A stretch of 64,000 bases of DNA, taken from assembly GCF_013318015.2 (NCBI RefSeq), contig NZ_CP115841.1:620001-684000 (forward strand), in the 5' to 3' direction. The stretch comes from Agrobacterium tumefaciens. Lineage in GTDB: Bacteria > Pseudomonadota > Alphaproteobacteria > Rhizobiales > Rhizobiaceae. The notes beneath the pieces were generated by a model. The model did no database searches. It was not told the DNA's origin and saw only the letters and a program-made list of their open reading frames with translations. The translations under genes were made by a program, and so were the position numbers. Below, piece after piece: positions 60,607-64,000 of this stretch. How positions within the stretch are numbered: the stretch's first letter is position 1; each line of letters opens with the position of its first letter.

Positions 60607-60993
60607 ACCGCTCTTCATCACTGGACGGAAACAATCGACCTTCTTGTATTGTCGTTTCATTGCAGCGGGATTGCGAAATGCGCCAGTGCGTTGCACCTAT
60701 GAATTTCGCCTCAGATCCCGCTCTGGAATCTACGGAGACTGTGCTTAACGAAACCTTACTTTCCGCTCGGCACTCCAATCAACTTTTATTCACCGGTCTG
60801 CGAGCGGCGTAAAATTCCACCGCCTCGTTTTTTGCCTGCCGCGTGAGCTTCCGCGACTGTCACACTTCCGACAATTTCGGACAAAATAGGCTGCCTTTGC
60901 GCTTGTCGGCGCCAAGGGCTGGCACTAATGTGTGCCGGTTTTAACCATCGAATGCGGCCGAAGCATGAACCGGCTCGGCGCCAGGAGCTTTGT

Positions 60994-61878
60994 ATGTTCA
61001 AGGGATCAATTCCCGCCCTCATTACCCCGTTCACGGACAATGGTGCCGTGGACGAACAGGCATTTGCCGCCCATGTGGAATGGCAGATTGCCGAAGGCAG
61101 CAACGGACTTGTGCCTGTGGGCACGACGGGGGAATCTCCAACCCTGTCCCACGACGAGCACAAACGTGTGGTCGAGCTGTGCATCGAGGTAGCGGCGAAA
61201 CGGGTTCCGGTCATCGCGGGCGCTGGCTCCAACAATACCGATGAAGCGATCGAACTTGCCCTGCACGCGCAGGATGCCGGCGCGGATGCGCTGCTGGTGG
61301 TCACCCCCTATTACAACAAGCCGACGCAGAAGGGGCTTTTCGCCCATTTTTCCGCAGTTGCGGAAGCGGTGAAACTGCCGATCGTCATCTATAACATCCC
61401 GCCGCGTTCGGTGGTGGATATGTCGCCGGAAACCATGGGTGCGCTTGTGAAGGCGCACAAGAACATCGTCGGCGTCAAGGATGCGACGGGCAAGCTCGAC
61501 CGCGTCTCCGAACAGCGGATTTCCTGCGGCAAGGATTTCATCCAGCTGTCCGGCGAAGATGGCACGGCACTCGGCTTCAACGCCCATGGCGGCGTCGGCT
61601 GCATTTCGGTCAGCGCCAATGTTGCGCCACGCCTCTGTTCTGAATTCCAGGCGGCCATGCTTGCAGGCGACTACGCCAAGGCGCTGGAGTATCAGGACCG
61701 CCTGATGCCTCTGCACCGGGCCATCTTCATGGAACCTGGTGTCTGCGGCACAAAATATGCGCTTTCGAAGACCCGTGGCGGCAACCGCAAGGTCCGCTCG
61801 CCGTTGATGAGCACGCTGGAACCGGCAACGGAAGCGGCAATCGACGCGGCGCTGAAGCATGCCGGCCTGATGAACTGA
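60994..61878 (+). CDS. dapA: 4-hydroxy-tetrahydrodipicolinate synthase
   Basis: A 294-residue TIM-barrel lyase in the diaminopimelate/lysine pathway that condenses pyruvate with aspartate semialdehyde. Catalytic residues match E. coli DapA: Lys162 in GVKDATGK (Schiff base), Tyr133 in VIYNIPPRS, Thr45 in GTTGES and Tyr107 in TPYYN. ATG at 60994 with AGGAG seven bases upstream; an in-frame GTG/ATG 22 codons earlier is not conserved. smpB follows, a pairing seen in other alphaproteobacteria. Confidence 0.96.
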   Translation: MFKGSIPALITPFTDNGAVDEQAFAAHVEWQIAEGSNGLVPVGTTGESPTLSHDEHKRVVELCIEVAAKRVPVIAGAGSNNTDEAIELALHAQDAGADALLVVTPYYNKPTQKGLFAHFSAVAEAVKLPIVIYNIPPRSVVDMSPETMGALVKAHKNIVGVKDATGKLDRVSEQRISCGKDFIQLSGEDGTALGFNAHGGVGCISVSANVAPRLCSEFQAAMLAGDYAKALEYQDRLMPLHRAIFMEPGVCGTKYALSKTRGGNRKVRSPLMSTLEPATEAAIDAALKHAGLMN

Positions 61879-61894
61879 CGGACACCTGAAACCC

Positions 61895-61950
61895 AAAGGC
61901 GCGCAATGGGACTGCTTCGCGACAGAAGCCGTTTCGCGCGCCTTTTCTTT
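61895..61950 (+). terminator. Terminator between dapA and smpB
   Basis: AAAGGCGCGC and GCGCGCCTTTT pair around a 30-base loop that itself holds GCTTC/GAAGC; TCTTTTC follows. Confidence 0.75.
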
Positions 61951-62039
61951 TCGTAACGACGATACTAAATAGAAACGTGAAAACCGCTCGTGGCGGACAA
62001 GCCGCAGGCGCAATAAGAAAAACAAGGGATTGAAATATC

Positions 62040-62522
62040 ATGGCCCCCAATGGCAGCCAGCGCGTGGTGAACAAGATCGTTGCGGAAAACCGCAAGGCTC
62101 GTTTCAACTACGAAATCATCGACACCTATGAGGCGGGTTTGGTGCTGACCGGCACCGAGGTCAAGGCGCTGCGCGAAGGCAAGGCTAATATCGCCGAGTC
62201 CTACGCATCGGACGAGGGCGATGAAATCTGGCTCATCAATTCCCACCTGCCGGAATATCTGCAGGCCAACCGCTTCAACCACGAGCCGCGCCGCCGTCGC
62301 AAGTTGCTGCTGAACAAGCGCGAGATCAACCGTCTACGCGCCGGCATCAACCGTGAAGGCATGACGCTGGTGCCGCTGAAGGTCTATTTCAACGAAAAGG
62401 GCCGTGCGAAGCTGGAACTGGCACTGGCCAAGGGCAAGAAGCTGCACGACAAGCGCGAGACGGAGAAGGAACGCGACTGGAACCGGCAGAAGTCGCGGCT
62501 GCTGAAGGGCAACAACGCCTAG
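62040..62522 (+). CDS. smpB: SsrA-binding protein SmpB
   Basis: A 160-residue RNA-binding protein that brings tmRNA to stalled ribosomes. The beta-barrel core has [55 protein letters not shown], and the C-terminal basic tail with [25 protein letters not shown], which enters the decoding site. Length fits the family. ATG at 62040 with AAGGGA about eleven bases upstream. The tmRNA gene is not in the window. Confidence 0.96.
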   Translation: MAPNGSQRVVNKIVAENRKARFNYEIIDTYEAGLVLTGTEVKALREGKANIAESYASDEGDEIWLINSHLPEYLQANRFNHEPRRRRKLLLNKREINRLRAGINREGMTLVPLKVYFNEKGRAKLELALAKGKKLHDKRETEKERDWNRQKSRLLKGNNA

Positions 62523-62530
62523 AGCTCATC

Positions 62531-62646
62531 CCTCATTCCTGCACTTGTCGCAGGAATCAAGCCGCCGCGCGTCTGCGCGGCGAGCGAGTTCTTTTCAGCC
62601 CAAGGATTTGGTCTGGCTAGATTGTTGTGACAAGCACAGAAATGAG
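62531..62646. repeat. RIME1-like intergenic repeat, copy 2
   Basis: A 116-base block with palindromes CTCATTCCTGCACTTGTCGC...GTGACAAGCACAGAAATGAG at the ends and TCAGCCCAAGGATTTGGTCTG inside, plus GCCGCGCG/CGCGCGGC in the middle. It aligns to copy 1 at 33403-33520. It lies between convergent smpB and the chemoreceptor gene. Confidence 0.78.
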
Positions 62647-62681
62647 AGCGGGGATGCTTTCGCCTCTTGAATAGACAGCTC

Positions 62682-64000
62682 TCACGCCGCCCTGTAAGTC
62701 CGCTCCACATAGGAGGTGGACGCCGAAACGCTGAACCGGCTGACCAGTGCCGCCAGATTGGCGCTCACATCGCTCAGATTGTGCGTGGCCGCGTTGGTTT
62801 CTTCCACCATGGCCGCATTCTTCTGGGTCAGATTGTCCATGCTGTTGATGGCGGCGCTGATTTCCTGAATGCCGACGGACTGCTCCTGGGCCGCCTTGGT
62901 CAGTGAGGTGATATGTTCCTGAATATGATCCACCTTGTTGCCGATCGTATTCAGCGATTGCCCGGTTTTATTGACCAGCGATACGCCCTGCATCACATCC
63001 TCCGAGGATTTGGTGATGAGGGTCTTGATCTCCTTGGCGGCGTTGGCTGAACGCTGTGCCAGCTCGCGCACTTCCTGGGCGACGACGGCAAAACCCTTGC
63101 CAGCTTCACCGGCACGCGCGGCTTCCACACCGGCATTCAGCGCCAGAAGGTTCGTCTGGAACGAAATCTCGTCGATGACGGAAATGATCTGGGTGATCTT
63201 CTGCGACGATTCCTCGATGGCGCCCATCGCTTTTACCGCTTCCGTCACCACATCCCGTGACCGCGCCGCTTCGGCGGCCGAGCTTTCGACGATGGCCTTG
63301 GCTTCTTCGGAGCGCTGCGCCGAAAGCTTGGAAATGGTGGTGATTTCCTCCACGGCGGCGGCGGTTTCCTCAAGGGCTGCTGCCTGCTGCTCCGTTCTGC
63401 GGGCCATGTCGTCGGTCGCCGATGTCAGTTCGCGCGTATTGCCTGATATCTTGTTGGCTTCCTCGACGATCTGCGAGAATGCACCCGCGAGATTGCCGAC
63501 CGCAGCGTTGAAATTGGCAATCAGCCCCTCGAATTGTGGTGCAGTCTTTTCATTGATGCTGGAGGTAAGGTCGCCATTCGCCAGCTTGTTCAGGGCGTTG
63601 TTGAGCAGTTCGAGAACGTGCTCCTGCTCCTTCTTCATCTGCGCCTGTTCCTCCTCGACCTTCAGCCGCTCGGCGGCAAGCACGTCGAGGTATACGGAGA
63701 TCGAATAGTCCATGTCGAGAAGGGCGGCCTTGATCGTTACCGTCAGGGCGTCGTTCAGCTTCTTGGCCTTCTTTTCCTGGAAAAGGCCCTTCAGTTCTGA
63801 ATTGACGACGGCTTTGACGATGCCATCAAGCATCAGCGCGTAACCGCCAATATACCATCTCGGCTCCAGCCCCAGCCTTGCATGGGTACGGCCGATGGCC
63901 GTCACGGCATCGGTATAGTCCGAGTTGAAGGTGCCGGAGGCAATTCTTGCCCAGTGTTTCATCTGCATGCCTTTGGCATGCTGGACATGCGCGTCGCTTG
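62682..64000 (-). CDS. Globin-coupled methyl-accepting chemotaxis protein (5' end outside window)
   Basis: A cytosolic oxygen-sensing chemoreceptor. The frame is open to the end of the window; upstream codons at 63969-64000 (SDAHVQHAKG) continue the protein, so the first ATG at 63968 is internal. Residues after it (MKHWARIASGTFNSDY, HARLGLEPRWYIGGYALMLDGIV) belong to the C-terminal part of a sensor globin of the HemAT/GcHK type; the haem-binding His probably is the one in HAKGM or just outside the window. A short coiled coil, a HAMP-less linker and a long signalling helix with the hairpin tip EISFQTNLLALNAGVEAARAGEAGKGFAVVAQEVRELA follow. There are no membrane segments. Confidence 0.9.
   Translation of the reverse strand, partial: SDAHVQHAKGMQMKHWARIASGTFNSDYTDAVTAIGRTHARLGLEPRWYIGGYALMLDGIVKAVVNSELKGLFQEKKAKKLNDALTVTIKAALLDMDYSISVYLDVLAAERLKVEEEQAQMKKEQEHVLELLNNALNKLANGDLTSSINEKTAPQFEGLIANFNAAVGNLAGAFSQIVEEANKISGNTRELTSATDDMARRTEQQAAALEETAAAVEEITTISKLSAQRSEEAKAIVESSAAEAARSRDVVTEAVKAMGAIEESSQKITQIISVIDEISFQTNLLALNAGVEAARAGEAGKGFAVVAQEVRELAQRSANAAKEIKTLITKSSEDVMQGVSLVNKTGQSLNTIGNKVDHIQEHITSLTKAAQEQSVGIQEISAAINSMDNLTQKNAAMVEETNAATHNLSDVSANLAALVSRFSVSASTSYVERTYRAA

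Overview
The window is high-GC, densely coded chromosomal DNA from an alphaproteobacterium of the Rhizobiaceae, most likely Agrobacterium or a close Rhizobium relative. The basis is the gene set (glnE, pepN, ETF-QO, amn, dapA-smpB, a globin-coupled chemoreceptor, tandem RopA/Omp2b-type porins) and intergenic repeats of the kind scattered through Rhizobiaceae genomes, including two RIME1-like elements. This is inference from protein and DNA resemblance; no database search was made.

Left core, 1-38290: the 3' part of glnE; a membrane sensor histidine kinase; pepN; a DMT permease; a uracil-DNA-glycosylase-family protein; a short Hsp70-like ATPase; a diguanylate cyclase; metabolic enzymes (SDR, PEP mutase/isocitrate lyase family, ETF-QO, omega-aminotransferase, AMP nucleosidase, HisC-like aminotransferase, ferredoxin-reductase-like flavoprotein with an HpcH/HpaI aldolase); transporters (CDF, MgtE, MFS); undecaprenyl-diphosphatase; a divergent HxlR/oxidoreductase pair; OsmC; and several small envelope or regulatory proteins. 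Most genes are single units or pairs, and many intergenic gaps carry a clear intrinsic terminator.

Integrated element, 38369-54905 (about 16.5 kb): it starts in the 3' end of a tRNA-Ser(GCU) gene and ends just past a tyrosine integrase. The two ends share an exact 16-bp repeat, the last part of the tRNA plus two bases. From the right it holds the integrase, an AlpA-like regulator, small DNA-metabolism genes, a lambda-O-like replication gene with iterons inside its coding sequence, an AT-rich four-gene cargo operon led by a DUF3892 protein, a minus-strand structural operon (HK97-type capsid protein, cold-shock protein, tail chaperone, gp10-like protein, tape measure), and at the left a XRE repressor with twin palindromic operators. 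Opposite-strand cargo includes a SieB-like superinfection-exclusion protein and a DUF2971 protein. No terminase, portal, protease, tail tip or lysis gene is visible, so it is a decayed prophage or a satellite-like element. The DUF3892 operon is the best candidate for an undescribed system.

Right core, 54906-64000: two tandem porin genes with near-identical N- and C-termini, RBS and terminators; a soluble-lytic-transglycosylase homologue; dapA; smpB; a RIME1-like repeat; and a globin-coupled chemoreceptor cut by the window end. Start codons were chosen from ribosome-binding sites and family start positions where possible; doubtful ones are noted.
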